6,224 nt of DNA from an uncultured Eubacteriales bacterium (GTDB lineage: Bacteria > Bacillota > Clostridia > Oscillospirales > Acutalibacteraceae). The stretch spans positions 1 through 6,224 of the forward strand of contig CAKRVQ010000072.1 of the NCBI GenBank assembly GCA_934408795.1. Reading direction: 5' to 3'. The stretch's first letter is position 1; each line of letters starts with the position of its first letter. The position numbers were made by a program, and so were the translations under genes. This document shows positions 5,853 through 6,224 of the stretch, one piece after another. Below the pieces are notes generated by a model that ran no database searches, was not told the origin of the DNA, and saw only the letters and a program-made list of their open reading frames with translations.

Positions 5853-6224
5853 TCAATCCCTCAGAGTGGAATCTCTGAATTCAACCGTGACCGTTGTTCC
5901 TTTTTCGACCTCGGTACCTGCGGCAATGCTCTGCTTATATGCGGTAACGCCGCTCACCGTTATCGATGTTCCCGAAAACTGTACATTTATACCGTTACGC
6001 ACCGCAAGTTCATTTACTCCCGATGCGGTAAGGCCTAAGAAGTTGGGCACGGTGGATTTTTCTGCAGTCACCTCTTCTTCGGTGTACAGTATTACCGTTC
6101 CCTTTTTGAATATCGACTGTGTGGAATCCGGCATCTGACTGATGACCTTATCGCCGTTTCCGACCACTATCGCGGTAAGTCCCGCGTTGCTTATCACCGC
6201 TTTCGCAGCCGCAACATCCTTACC
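5853..6224 (-). CDS. C-terminal PASTA region of a class B penicillin-binding protein (SpoVD/PBP2-like), cut by window edge
   Basis: The frame is open from the window edge to a TGA at 5855-5853, giving the last 123 residues of a larger protein whose transpeptidase part lies upstream. Two PASTA-like modules are visible: about residues 1-52 of the fragment (GKDVAAAKAVISNAGL onward, ending KKGTVILYTEEE) and about 57-117 (TVPNFLGLTASGVNELAVRN onward, ending EKGTTVTVEF). The VPNFLGLT opening, a central YKQSIAAGTEV segment and the KGTTVTV closing strand are typical of PASTA. In Firmicutes, a PBP with C-terminal PASTA modules directly before murE is usually SpoVD or the division PBP2B/PBP2x type; the fragment cannot tell which. 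PASTA modules on Ser/Thr kinases are an alternative, made unlikely by the position beside murE. The protein would be anchored by one N-terminal membrane helix, with this part outside the cell. Confidence 0.85.
   Translation of the reverse strand, partial: GKDVAAAKAVISNAGLTAIVVGNGDKVISQMPDSTQSIFKKGTVILYTEEEVTAEKSTVPNFLGLTASGVNELAVRNGINVQFSGTSITVSGVTAYKQSIAAGTEVEKGTTVTVEFRDSTLRD

Overview
This window is a stretch of a bacterial division and cell wall (dcw) cluster, read entirely on the minus strand, so transcription runs from high to low coordinates. In reading order it holds: the C-terminal PASTA tail of a class B penicillin-binding protein (6224-5853, cut by the window edge), murE (5813-4380), mraY (4372-3350), a SEDS-family ftsW/spoVE gene (3319-2150), murG (2023-890) and the first 170 codons of murA (511-1, cut by the other edge). 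Every gene of more than a few codons on the plus strand is a shadow of these.

The organism is most likely a low-to-moderate GC Firmicute of the class Clostridia. The support is indirect: a PASTA-bearing transpeptidase directly upstream of murE, the MurG N-terminus with GGGTAGH, murA immediately after murG, purine-rich Shine-Dalgarno sites before nearly every gene, and a DNPR motif in MurE that predicts meso-diaminopimelate in the stem peptide. No sequence search was possible, so the family and genus are not assigned.

The genes cover consecutive steps of one pathway. MurA starts UDP-MurNAc synthesis, MurE adds the third stem-peptide residue, MraY loads the UDP-MurNAc-pentapeptide onto undecaprenyl phosphate, MurG adds GlcNAc to make lipid II, and the SEDS protein polymerises lipid II together with a class B transpeptidase such as the one whose tail lies upstream. 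murF and murD, which many dcw clusters carry beside murE and mraY, are absent from their usual slots.

Spacing is tight at murE-mraY (7 bp), mraY-ftsW (30 bp) and PBP-murE (39 bp). It opens up at ftsW-murG (126 bp, containing a 20-bp tandem repeat) and at murG-murA (378 bp, containing a GC-rich inverted pair of diverged repeats). These two spacers and a hairpin that takes in part of the murE ribosome binding site are the only structures the genes do not explain. I see no new protein system here: the coding content is ordinary peptidoglycan synthesis.
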